From Perca fluviatilis (Eukaryota; Chordata; Actinopteri; Perciformes; Percidae), in the NCBI RefSeq assembly GCF_010015445.1, contig NC_053120.1:18440308-18504307 (forward strand): a DNA stretch of 64,000 nt. The letters are read 5' to 3'. Each line of letters opens with the position of its first letter. Position 1 is the stretch's first letter. The notes under the pieces were generated by a model. That model saw only the letters and a program-made list of their open reading frames with translations. It had not been told where the DNA came from and did no database searches. This document shows positions 24,501-35,466 of this stretch, in pieces. The translations under genes were made by a program, and so were the position numbers.

Positions 24501-27454
24501 GAGTTATTATGTTTTTGATCACAACAAGAAGGACATGTATTTTGACATCTGTATTAAACAGAAATATGCACATGACAGGCCACATACAGTAACTATGCAC
24601 CATAAGTGCTGCTAAAAGGTGCATGATGGAAAGCCTGAAGTTATTCCCCCAAGTGGAAATGAAAACCAGAGTTTTGTGGGGCTGAGTAACGGAGACTTTA
24701 TTTCCTTAGCAGATGGCTACTTCCTTTACCACCAACGTTAACATGTTCTTGTGGTGGTCAGGGAGGAGGACTTCTAGCGGTTATCACAAGCTGCAGTGAG
24801 ACATCATCTGCTTTAGAGACACTGGTCCATCAAACTCTGAGGCAATTACGCTGAAGCTCAAAGGTCAGAGAGTAGGGGAGGCAGGAATAAGCCTGCCGGA
24901 TCAGCTTATCGGATGGCTAGAAACCCAGGAACAGCTGAGGAAACTGGTGGCACTTTTTTCAGAAGTCAAGAGAGTTCAGTGCAGAGAGGGAGAGCAAAGG
25001 TTACGAATTGGAGTTTTATTTCACAGATCTCTTTATCAGGGATCTTTTAAAATTGTAATCCCAACCCAGAGAACTCAGGAGGGTGTAGTGGATGGGAATA
25101 CTTTTAACACAAGTGTGTACTGTGAAATTGTGCTCTACCTGCTGCATTGAGCATTATTATTAATCAGCAGAGGCTTTTTCAAGGACACCTTTTGTAATAT
25201 GTATGATTTTATTTAATCTATACTTTGATAGATAATCTAGTACTTTGGAAAACATTACAAAAGAGCATGTTTGGTGGCATTACACTACTGTTGAAATGTG
25301 GGTAAGCAAACACTGAGACAGAATATCAAGTCACAGCTTTCTGACAAATGTCTTCACCCAGTTCAATAATACATGAGTAATGGCTTATAGCAAGAGCAAC
25401 CACTCTAAAAATGCAGTACAATAAAGTAAATATTTTATGAATGTCAAAGCTCAACTCTGCTTTTGTAGTTATTCACATGCATGCAGACCTCATATTCTGA
25501 ATAACGCATATTAAAAATAACTCGAAGCTTAGAACATACACTCCTGGTCACGGGAAGCTTTGATCCATCTCTCTCCGGGTGTATCATTGTTGCCACATGG
25601 TCTGTGCTCGAGATCAGCAAATTTGGGTTCATTGTCAACTGCAGATTTTTGCTGGAGCAGGTATGGGGCTACAAGAAAGGTTCAGGAGTTTAACGAGAAC
25701 GGTTGACAGATTGCCCTGGCTAATAAACCACCAGCTGGTCACCTTACGATGGCTGACACAGACAAAGTCCAAATGGCCTAACGGGGTCCTGGTTTTCATT
25801 GGGACAGTGTACCGCACAGTGGAAATGCAACCAGTGAAACGCTCAAAACCGTCACACCACCTGAGCACCAAGACCCATGAAATGTTTCTCTACACCATGC
25901 TTCATATCTCCTTCATTCATCTCCTGTCAATTTTTTTCTGTCTATTTTTACAGCGCTAGATTCTTTTGCTCTTCTTACTTGAAAGATGATTTAAAACACG
26001 CCATTCTCGTAAAAGTGCTCTGCACCAAACCAAACTTTATTTCTGTCCCTTTGAAGATATGAGCCTCTCCATCTGTAACCAAGTCATTCTGAAAGTCTGT
26101 CTTTTACCCATTCACTTTGTCTGCAGTTGATAATGCCAGAAGAGAGCTTGAGACTCCAAGACTAAACAAGCTTTGTACATATCTTTCCAGCACGTAATGC
26201 ATGACATGATCTCGATCTACTAAATGTGCACATTTATCCTGCTAAAATGCCAAAAATGCAGCGGCCTGTACTCATTAACAGCAATATGTGCAAATGCTAA
26301 AGGGAAGGAGACTGTGTTTATTTTGACTCAAGCAAAACAATCTCCATCTCCATTCCATTCTCCCGCCAGATTAATTGGGGTAATTGACTTGTGTTTGCAA
26401 AACGAGGTAGAGGGCAGACTCCTTGACACCGCCAACCTGGCAGCCAGGAGCAATTGGAGCGCCACATAGCAGTTGCTGTGACGAGACAACGAGGCTAGCA
26501 CTCTGGGTAATTTAATACAGTTTAGAAGGTCCACGTGTCTGATAAAATCAGCCATAGCAGGGTAAGATTTTAAATTGTTGTACATAACTGAGAATCACCA
26601 GAGATTGCAAGAAGTATGTCCTACATAGTTGCCGTCGTTGCTCAGCTGCGGACACTTTCGTTGAGAAGATATGTCAGCTATGTGGCAGGGTCTCCATCAA
26701 CGACTCAGCACTTCCTTTAAAACAATTTCTCTGCAAGAGTGGCGATCTATCAGCAAAGTGTTGGGTTTACAAGACCCCTGATGACATATATGGGACACCC
26801 AAGAGATCCTCTAGCCATTTCTGACTTATGACCTCATCCCTCCGAGTCCTGTCATTGGCTCACACAGGCCCTGACCCCAGCTGCCCTGACACACTGGCAT
26901 ACACTCCCGAGGAAGTGGAAATTACTGCTTTATACTGTCAATGCTTCAACACTTTCACAAAGCGCTGTGATGAAAAACACCCTCACCTCCATTACTCTGC
27001 ATATTAAGAAGACAAAGAAGTTATGATGGAGGTTGAGAAGGTTTTACCTCACCCAATGGGGCACTTTAGAACCGAAATTATGCAATGTATTAAAATATTA
27101 GCATTTTCACTCACTGATGGATATGTTATTATTCAAAGCATATTATTGCTCCGATTTTAAAAGACTACAAGCTTGCGTGTGCCATATTCCGTTATTTCTT
27201 TCAATAAATCATAAGGTCATATGAAGTAGCTGATGGCACTCTTTACTGCTTCTAAACTCCCACTTTAGAATATGTTGTAAAGAAATAGAGCATTTGTAGT
27301 ATTAAGTACATCACAGCTTCAGTACAATTAAGAGAAAATGCTTAGAGGTAATCAAGTTCCCTCACTATATTTTCCCTCAGCCATCTGGTAGCTATTGAAT
27401 GCTGTTTTGGATACTTTGAAAAAGGGCCCATAGCTAACTCATTATACAACACAT

Positions 27455-27457
<3 letters not shown>
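21564..27457. other. Unique sequence, 5.9 kb
   Basis: The second-longest repeat-poor stretch in the window. Open frames up to 126 codons (24007-24366, 25579-25959) lack domains, conserved splice sites or signal-like features. The part 26080-26470 is GC-balanced and carries homeobox-type words. Poly-A (23635-23644) and short AT stretches are the only simple repeats. Best read as intronic or intergenic. Confidence 0.4.
26080..26470. other. Possible conserved non-coding element with TAAT motifs
   Basis: This stretch is repeat-free and balanced in composition. At 26369-26389 two homeodomain-type core sites flank a G run: attaattgg followed by ggtaattgac. Further down come a purine-rich block and ccgccaacctggcagcc. 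Such clustering is seen in developmental enhancers, but that is inference from composition and motif only. Confidence 0.25.

Positions 27458-27490
<33 letters not shown>
27458..27490. repeat. (TC)n microsatellite
   Basis: Sixteen TC units ending at the base of a stem-loop (27490-27538). Confidence 0.95.
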
Positions 27491-27491
<1 letters not shown>

Positions 27492-27538
27492 GACCAATCA
27501 GTTAAGGAGACACATTACTTAACGAGGTAATTGGTCTA
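27490..27538. repeat. Two-step inverted repeat (stem-loop)
   Basis: tagaccaat (27490-27498) pairs with attggtcta (27530-27538). Inside it gttaag (27501-27506) pairs with cttaac (27518-27523) around an 11-base loop. Both arms are perfect; the internal bulge is two bases on one side and six on the other. It may be a relic of a small palindromic transposon or a structured site. No terminator-like T run follows. Confidence 0.75.
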
Positions 27539-30027
27539 ATGTCTCTGGGGTACAATGAAAAATGCCATACTACTGCATGCTATTGTGGTTAGGTTTCAAC
27601 CCAAAGTCACATTATGCTACAAGGCATTGTTGAATTTAGGGTTTGTCATATACACTGTTCTTTAAGCTTCCTGGCTTTTTGTACTCTTCCCCAAATTAAA
27701 AAACTAAAACGCAGAAATGTCTTGCAGAGGTGACCTTATGGTACAGTGAATGTAGAGGGTGGCATTTGCTAGTGGGAGCCACTGAAGCATTTTTTTTTTT
27801 AGGCCAATTTCCATGATTATGGCAACACTGACAGGACTAAAATGTGCTGCCGTCGAAAGAAAACGCTCGGTCCAGTGAGGGGGATCTTGATTTCTGGTAT
27901 GCGACCTTGTGGTTGACATGGAACCACAAAAGTAGTGATCCCTTTCCATCCCTCTACAATTTTCCATCCAGCTCCATTTGTTTTTCATTTGGAGAAACAA
28001 AACTGTTCACCCTTTTCCTCCTGTAAAAACATGGCATCCCATAAGGCTTTGAGGAAGTATCAATCACTGGAATGGTTGTATTGTGATTACCTCAACACAC
28101 CGTATCAGACCTGCTCTCGAAAAAGAAAACACCGGACACCAGAGTTATGGCACCAGAGATAACACACAATGTCGCGATGCTCAAACTAAAAACCTTATCA
28201 GTGACAGGATAGAGCATACATAAGTGTGCAGCTACAGTATATCTGACATAGCAATGTACACGTTTGTGGATAGACGAGCGAGGGTAATGCAGAGGAGCAT
28301 GTCGGCAGATACAGTATCCCTGAATGAAACATGAGCCTTTTTGTCACACAGTGGAAACATTGTCAGTATAAGAGGGTGGGAGAATGAAATCATTGGTTTG
28401 GAGAAAGGAATATTATTGTTCTAGTAGAGACAATGTTTCTACACTTAATGACCTCTTTCTTTCTTTTTTCTCATAAGGAACAAGGAGAAAAACCATTTAA
28501 GGTTAGGAGAGACTGCAAAAACGATCATGAGAAATGTTGCTAATGCTTAGGCTATTCCCTTAAAGCTATTTTAATGTTGTAAGATGTAAGAATTTGGACT
28601 GACAAAAAGGCCTTTTTGCAAATCATACCATTCATTTCATGTTACAATTTCAGTCTGCTTAAGTGCTCAACGAGAACGCTTTGATGACAGATGTTAAATA
28701 ATTGAATTTCTTCCTGATTATGGCAACTCTGGTAACTCCATCGGACTACTTCTATTAAACTGATGACAGAAAATGAACTCTCCTCCCTACTCTCACAGAC
28801 TGGTCTGCCAATGGCATGTATGTACAATGAATTAAAATAAATTGCAGAAAAGTATGTAATCATTCCAGCCATCATGGGATGCCGTGAACTCTCCATTACC
28901 AGCGGTCTAAGTTGACAACATATTACTTTCTTCTGTTTCAATCGTTTAAGCAGTAGATTTATTAAGACTAAACAGAGGGGTCTTTTTCAGGTCAACCTGA
29001 TTAGATTTCACAGAGAGAGTAATAAAAACACAGGTCTTTGAAAGTAATGGTGTAAAAAAAATGTTGTTATTGTGTCCACAACCCAAGTCTGACCTCTGAC
29101 CCTCAGATCAAAGAATGGCAAAGTAGATGACAATCAGTTATTCTTGGGTATACTGTTGTAGTTCATTGGAAAACTATGAAAAAATAAAATGGATTCATTT
29201 ATTCCTTGTATCTAACTAAATACCGGAATTCATGAACAAATATACACCATATAATTGTGAAGAAAATATAGGCTTAGAAAATTACATATCCCATTGAGCA
29301 AATGCGGTAACTCACCAGTCAAGGCGCCAGTGGGAAATAGTTAGATATGACAAATTAACTGTTCATCAAGGATTATTTTCCTCCTGCATGTTCCAATGAA
29401 GTAGAATTTCTCAGGGGCCTGCTTAACTCAATTTATTCTACAAAGTTATAATTGAAGGTGTCTCAAACCATTGTTCATTTTCTCTTTAAATGACTAACTG
29501 ACACAGTGTGTTTGATAAAGCTGGAATTCCCTCAATAAAAAGCAGCAGTTTGACGTACAAAGACAATAATACAACTGCCAACTATAAAGCTATTACGCAG
29601 TTTAAATATTATCTCTCCATCTGTCTGAAACTGTCATGGAGCTAACCACAATAACAAAGTCAGATAGGTGTACAAAATGCTGTTTTCTGTAAAGACAGGG
29701 TAGCTTTTTATGAGAGATCTTTCCATTCAAGCCAGCTCAGACCTGCGTCAAGCAGAAATGTAATGTTTGTTTTAATCTGCCTAGAGTACCAGCTGCATGG
29801 AGTTTACTACATCAGGGCTGTTTGTTGTGCTACTTTAGGCAACCATCTGGTACACTACACTACCTGAATACAATACAAATAATTGCATTCAAGTGCTATT
29901 TGGCTGTTTTTTAATTTATTTTTCTTTTAGGATCAACAGGTAAACAATCATAGTGTGTGCATTGTGGATGTGTCAATAATGCACATGCATTATTATGTAA
30001 CAATTTGTGCATCTCTATCCATGTGAT
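27539..30027. other. Unique sequence, 2.5 kb
   Basis: AT-rich single-copy DNA with no transposon ends and no gene. Minus-strand frames of 98-99 codons (27704-28000, 28642-28941) show no domain. Confidence 0.4.
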
Positions 30028-30035
30028 TGTTTTTT

Positions 30036-30660
30036 TAGTGCTGTTATTTAGTTAACGCAAACCCATTTTAATGGCGTCAATTTTTTTATTGCAAGTTCTT
30101 TTTGGCCTAGCAAACTTTGTAGTTTTTTTTCACATGCTGTTACAACAACTAGTAACGTTAGAAAAACTACAACACCACACCGGATCTAGCTAGACCGGAA
30201 ACAAAACAACAGGCACGCCGCACACACTTGTTTGGGCTTGGGAGCCGGCCTAAGAGTAGTAGGCTAACGTTAAGTTTTGAGTAGATGGCGAGCGAGAGAC
30301 GCCAAAATGGATGCCAATAAGATTCTGAATGGAAAGTTTACATTTAAAAAGTTGCCAAATGGCTCCGTTGACAAGACCAAAGTGACCTGTGTGTTTTGTC
30401 GTTGTGAACTGAGCTATCATCACAGCACATCCAGTCTGAAATACCACTTGATGGCCAAGCACACAGCTGATGCGAATTCTCCGTCCCCTCGTCAAAGCCA
30501 GGCGACAAAAGCACAAAGCAAGCCGATCCACTTTTCCATGTTGATAAGAGCTTTAAAATGAGAAAAAAATAAGGGGACAAAAAGAAATCAAGGGACATTT
30601 AGAATAGATAAAAATGTGCGATTAATCGCGACTAAATATTTTAATCGTTTGACAGCACTA
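30036..30660 (+). mobile_element. hAT non-autonomous element with intact BED-finger ORF (copy 2)
   Basis: The left end reads tagtgctgttatttagtt and the right end, on the opposite strand, tagtgctgtcaaacgatt. Internal blocks are close to identical to copy 1 (1476-2105), for example the matching tagtaacgttagaaaaac and accggatctagctagacc. It is 625 bp. No 8-bp target duplication is visible: the left flank is a T run and the right flank is an AT repeat (30659-30677), so slippage may have erased it. There is no catalytic domain. Confidence 0.88.
30307..30561 (+). CDS. BED-type zinc-finger protein of a hAT element, 84 residues
   Basis: This is an intact frame from the ATG at 30307 to TGA at 30559. 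A BED finger is visible: C28 and C31 (CVFC), then H47 and H52 (KYHLMAKH), Cx2C-x15-Hx4H. A polar tail rich in Ser, Gln and Lys follows, ending in SMLIRALK. BED fingers bind DNA and sit at the N-terminus of many hAT transposases and ZBED proteins; here the RNase H-like catalytic part is absent. Copy 1 shares the same stop position, so the shortened ORF predates both insertions. The frame is open 10 codons upstream (from 30277) without an ATG. Whether it is expressed is unknown. A role in binding element ends or repressing transposition is inference. Confidence 0.6.
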   Translation: MDANKILNGKFTFKKLPNGSVDKTKVTCVFCRCELSYHHSTSSLKYHLMAKHTADANSPSPRQSQATKAQSKPIHFSMLIRALK

Positions 30661-31187
30661 ATATATATATATTATATAGTGCTGCCCAAAGCCCCAAAGA
30701 GTGTTTTACTACATTCAAGTAGAAGTGAATAGTTAAAGGAATATTTCACCATTGGAAAGATGAATATATATTTAAATTGGGTCACTTATGTAGTAGAAAT
30801 GTGAAATTCTTTTAGAAATTGGTGGCTTCTAGGCCGAGAAAAGCCAGAAAATGTGTTTTTGGCTCATGTGGATGAAAGACACCAAATCCCAGAATGCACT
30901 TGCTTCACTGCTTTAGCGTCTACTCCCAAGCCACGCCTACCCTTTACAGACAGACATTGAGGCGATCAACTCAACAAGTGTGTTTTATTGTTATTTCAAC
31001 CATATACACGAAAAAACTTTTCAACGTGGCTCAAGTGGTGTTACACATTTAAAATATATACTTTTTTGCCACAGCTGATACATTATTCAGACTTCTTTCA
31101 GCGGATTGATTGATAGCTCCAGAGTGAACAGAACTGTGTCCATGGCAACGCTCTGCTATGCATGGCAACAGTGTGTTATCCATAGCA

Positions 31188-31217
31188 GCGGTCTGTTATC
31201 AAGAAATAACAGACCGC
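31188..31217. repeat. Perfect 12-bp inverted repeat, 6-base loop
   Basis: gcggtctgttat (31188-31199) and ataacagaccgc (31206-31217) are exact complements around caagaa. It follows two degenerate direct copies of a catggcaac/ctgctatg phrase (31140-31187). It lies inside the large TTAA element. Confidence 0.85.
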
Positions 31218-31399
31218 ATTCTACATTAGAATTCAACCAAGCCATGAAAGAAGGCTAACACATAGCTACTAGCATTAGCTCTTGGTGGGCTGTGGTAGCC
31301 TGACGTGGTCATACTCAGATTCTAGTCAGAATATGAACTTCCCGACCTCGAATTTTGTGGGCGGGGCTAAGTTCGGCTGGTATCCAGGCTAGGGCTGTG

Positions 31400-31673
31400 G
31401 TATAACGCCTGAACTCTTTTAAAAAGAGCATCAAGGTCTGGTTACTAGAGAGGGTTGCGGAATAGATTAAAGGGCAAGTTACTATTTATATTTAAGAATA
31501 ATGTTTTTATGTTATGTCATTGAGTATCTTGTCTTGTCCTGATGTGTGTTGAGGATCACAATGGAAATAAGTCTTGGATTTTATTGTGTTTTTATCCTCG
31601 ATTGTATTTGATGTCCTTTTGTCATGTGTAGGGCACTCTCTTACAATTAAATCAAATCAAATCAAATCAAATA
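31400..31673 (+). repeat. Possible LINE-type 3-prime end with (AAATC)n tail
   Basis: Four copies of aaatc (31649-31673) end an AT-rich stretch. A short oligomer tail of this kind is typical of L2/CR1-type retroposon 3-prime ends. No coding remnant or target duplication is evident, so this may instead be a simple repeat that arose within the TTAA element. Confidence 0.35.
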
Positions 31674-32407
31674 AACATTGAGTATAAACACAGCCGTAAA
31701 TTTGCGTGGGATGTAGCTAGAATGGTCGGCATTTTACAGTTACAAACTCCACCAGCAGTTAGCAGTTAGTTGGATACAAATCACCCCATTTCTGCAACAG
31801 GCAGTGCGAGTTAACACAGCCCACCTCCACTAGTAGTCTTACCCAGTGACAGAGCAGCAGGCTGGATTGTCCACAGCAATATTTCCACAACAACAAAAAC
31901 ACAGCAGTCTCTGAACTCAAGTTGTGACTTTCGTTGAAGTTGGATGTAGTCCAGTTTGTTTAATGAGCGGACACTTGCAAGAAGGACTGGTGGAACAGGT
32001 GGCCAGCTACGTTAGCTTTCCACCGGCACACTCGTTCAACGCTCCCCGCTGATGAGGTCCGTTTACCGGCCAGAGGCATCGAGCACAACCGCTGGTCTCC
32101 ATGCAGGCGAAGCTCGCGTAGTGTGTTGAGTATTGCGTCTGTAATAAAGTGTCCTGCATATTCTCCGATGTGTACCAATGTATCCCGGTGGTACACGTGT
32201 GTGGTAGTTTGAATGCACATAATTGTTGTTCTAAAATTTCCGTCGGGATGAACAGTTTCTGCTCCTGCTGAGAAGCTAAGCGAGGATTCAAGATGGCTGA
32301 CACTCGTTTTTTCCTCGGCAATCTCCGGAAAAAGCCGACAGTCCAACCCCTCTATGGGCTATGCAGAAGTGGCTCCTAAAACTGGCTGTAGTCTTTTGCC
32401 TCTGGGC

Positions 32408-32462
32408 AAAAAAGCCTCAGATGACGCAAAAATCGTCATTTTGTGTCATCTGAGGCTTTTTT
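32408..32462. repeat. 23-bp hairpin within TTAA element
   Basis: aaaaagcctcagatgacgca and its complement tgtgtcatctgaggcttttt, with a few more paired bases on each side, form arms of about 23 bp with one mismatch (G to A) around a 7-base loop (atcgtca). It sits 27 bp left of the nested fold-back element. Confidence 0.85.
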
Positions 32463-32488
32463 CCGGACCCACAATACAGAGATCTCCC

Positions 32489-33120
32489 TGTCGGTACACA
32501 ATCCGTTCTGCCTGCACAATCCGTTCTGCACATGCGCAAGATAATACTGTTTTACCGAGGATACGACCTGCACGATCTGTTCCACGCTAGCCTATGGCTA
32601 GCCTCCACCGGGAAGCTAACGTTAGTTTAGCTAACAGCTAATTCGGCTAACTGCTAGCTGACAGCTAGATTCAGTCTAAAATAACGTTAAGTCAACCTTA
32701 ATGGGAGAAGCAGGCTACAGCTACATTAAGACTTTACAGTAATAACAATAAAGACAAATATTGAGTGATTGTATTTTAAATGAGCACAAGTAAAGTAGAA
32801 CTGACGTAACAGCTGTTATATATGTTAACGTTTATTTTCAAGTTTTATTTTGAGGGTCTTCTAAAGTTATTACATGCTGTCTCAGCTAGCGGTTAGCCGA
32901 ATTAGCTGTTAGCTAAACTAACGTTAGCTTGGCTGTCGACCGGAAGCGTAACTAATGTTAGCTTGGCGTTCGACCGGAAGCGTGGAACAGATCGTGCAGT
33001 GTCGTGAATCCTCGTACAACAGCGCATGCGCGAACATTTTGCGCATGTGCAGAACGGATTGCGCATGTGTCGCGCATGTGCAGAACGGATCGTGCAGGCA
33101 GAACGGATCGTGTACCGACA
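32489..33120. mobile_element. CpG-rich fold-back transposon, 632 bp, nested
   Basis: Long inverted arms: the left end reads tgtcggtacacaatccgttc and the right end on the opposite strand tgtcggtacacgatccgttc. Pairing continues irregularly to a matched block near 32610-32660 and 32885-32930 (gctaactaacgttagttt-like). Both flanks carry ctccc (32484-32488 and 33121-33125), a possible 5-bp target duplication. The right arm is longer because of extra copies of gcgcatgtgcagaacggat. Arms are CpG-rich in an AT-rich neighbourhood. The superfamily is unresolved and no transposase is present. It lies inside the 30737-33223 TTAA element, so it is the younger of the two. Confidence 0.8.
33022..33081. promoter_or_regulatory. 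Cluster of NRF1-like sites in fold-back arm
   Basis: gcgcatgcgc at 33022-33031 matches the palindromic NRF1 consensus exactly. Variants gcgcatgtgc (33041-33050), gcgcatgtgt (33061-33070) and gcgcatgtgc (33072-33081) follow at roughly 10- to 20-base spacing. The left arm holds one more (gcacatgcgc, 32528-32537). Binding is not shown; motif identity is read directly from the sequence. Confidence 0.45.
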
Positions 33121-35428
33121 CTCCCCTCTAGGGGGAACATGAAGGAGGGAAGCATGGTCATTCAAAAATACTACCGGGTTTCTACTGATACAAAGCTTAA
33201 TGCTAAATCGGTGAAGTTTCCCTTTAAGTAAGAGCTGAAAAACCCAAGCATAGAGATGTGCATTTATGTGTCACCAATATAAAAGTATTGATGTGTAATC
33301 ACAATATCAAAAGATGCCCCAACAAAGTATTTATGTAAATGTAAATAATGATACAGCAATATGTACTGGTATTAAAAGTTAGACACCAATCCCAGCCTTT
33401 GATTATATCCGTGACTCTGCTGCAGCACTGTCATGCATTCCTTCCAACCCTTTCACCACTTCGCTATCACCAACTTCCTTATTCTGTCAGAAGCTGTCAA
33501 GCGAGGGGAGAAAATGAACTTCAATGGTGAGAATTTCCTGTTGATGTCTCCAATAGTTCCCTTTGTTTTCCCATTTGTGACATGTCTCATCCATTACCAT
33601 AATAGCAGCGGACTGCCACAACAAACCCAAATTACCTGTTTCAATGTGTTATAGGGTGGAACAAGGATAAAAAGGTTAGGTTTATTTAAACTTGATGAAA
33701 ATCGTGTTGCTTTACTTGCAGAGGGCAGTTCACAATCATGTCACATTGTACAACAAGTTAACTGCTGACCGGGCTCATTTTTCCTTCTAAGTGGAGAGCA
33801 TTGTTGTAGTCCTACAAGTCTCTTCCATTTTTACAGCTGTGGATTTACAAGAAATGTACAGGCTACATTAACTCTGTAATAGCTTCATGTAGCACCTAAG
33901 AATTGAATCACAATTCCCTGGTCGTCTGTAAATGTCAAATCACTAACTAATAAAACTTAAAATTTGAGTGTGCCCTTTTAACTTTAAATGTATCAGAAGC
34001 GTGTATTGTCCCGTGTGGAGATATTTTGCACTTTTCAATCTGCCTGTGAGGTCCTGTTTGGTTTTAGATCAGAAAATCAAAAGGGTGATACTGATTTGCT
34101 CACATTTGCTTTTACTTAAACGGCCTTCAAAGAGACTATGTGTGAATAAAGTGCTTAACATAAAACATACAGTATGGTAATTTATAATTTTTTTTGGTAC
34201 ACCGATGACACCACCGGTCGTAAATAATGATGGAATTTGTGGATCCTACTTTCGATGGTCAACTTTAGCAACTTGTGCATGTTCAAGAGCGAGGTTTTTA
34301 CCTCGATTTGCCGCCTTTCTGTCTCTGTGACGCTCTGTCTATCCGTCTCTCTTACTTGCCAGAGACAGAGTGACACTGACTAAGGTGACGCCTGCAGTAG
34401 CTGAGATATGGCAGAGCTAATGGATTTGTCCCAGGCATCTGAGAGACAACAGAGCCCAGCCTCGGAGGGGAAGAAACTCAAAGGCAAAGAGTTTAAATGC
34501 CTCTCTCTTTCATCTTAATTTGGCCTCAAATGAGACAAAAAAAGTGAGTGAACATCGTCTTACATCTCACCTCATCTACACCACCCATCCCATCCATCAT
34601 CTGTGGCAGTCTAAATCCCCATCCTTTCATTCCCCTAAAGGAGGGCATTTTGTAATGAGGAGGGGTTTGTTAAAGAAAAAAGTTATTTTCATTTCGTCTC
34701 AGAGGGAAAAGCTTTAAGGCGACTTGCTACATTCCATTCGAATTACATAATTTATCAGATTTTCTATGAAACCCCAAACAGCCTTTGTGACACATAACCA
34801 TGTGTTCCATTTCACTCACATGAACTGAACTGCTGTTCCAAGTATACGGATCCAGCTCAGTGTTGGGATTTATAAAAACATGGGGGCTGATGCACAAACT
34901 CAAAACTCGGATTCAAGTCAAGATTTCAGAACCAGGGTCACTCACAAGGTGGAGAATAAATGTGGTGAGCTCACAGAATAATAACTTTTTCTACTTCCAA
35001 GTAATATTGCTCACACCAAACTAAATGGACTCAAGTCAATAAACACAGACACAAAGTAAACTCTTGAGCACACTCTGCTACAATTACCGTTGTGCTTCAT
35101 GATTAAAGACACAAGATCGGTACATCGGAGGAGGTGTCTCGTTGGAAACCAGATGCACAGCAAGGATTTCTACACTTTTAACATTATAGCTCATAAAAAC
35201 AGGCAAGTATGAGGGTTTATAACATAACAATGACTAGACCAACATTTCGTCCTTGAACACCATAAAAATGAACCTATTGCCTTGACTCACTGCAGTTCTT
35301 TTGTTATTGTGCTGAGTTCCAGTGTATTTTGTAAAGTGGCCAAAACTACAACAAGGATGACTAATGAATCCAACTGTGCCAAGGGATACAATATGCTGTA
35401 ATTTGGTCTAGCTATGAACAGTAACATT

Positions 35429-35466
35429 TTCGTGGTACCATGGCTCTTTCGTGGTACCATGGCTCT
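35429..35466. repeat. Perfect 19-bp tandem duplication
   Basis: ttcgtggtaccatggctct occurs twice in direct succession with no mismatch (35429-35447, 35448-35466). The unit contains the palindrome ggtacc overlapping ccatgg. Confidence 0.93.

Larger units (their letters stand above)
30737..33223. mobile_element. piggyBac-like (TTAA) element, 2.49 kb, with nested insertion
   Basis: The left end is aggaatatttcacc and the right end on the opposite strand is agggaaacttcacc, 11 of 14 matching. TTAA abuts each (30733-30736 and 33224-33227). Interior landmarks include a block I recall from a common percomorph family (ccaaatcccagaatgcactt), two small hairpins (31188-31217 and 32408-32462), a pentanucleotide tail (31649-31673), and the nested fold-back element at 32489-33120. 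Minus-strand frames of 104 and 128 codons (31960-32346) lie in different frames of the same DNA with no recognisable transposase motif, so I call it non-autonomous. Confidence 0.75.

Noticed and set aside
31960..32346. 128- and 104-codon minus-strand frames as a possible transposase
   Set aside because: The two overlap in different frames within a TTAA element, and I see no DDD-type catalytic spacing or zinc-binding pattern. Too weak to call, though worth a database search.
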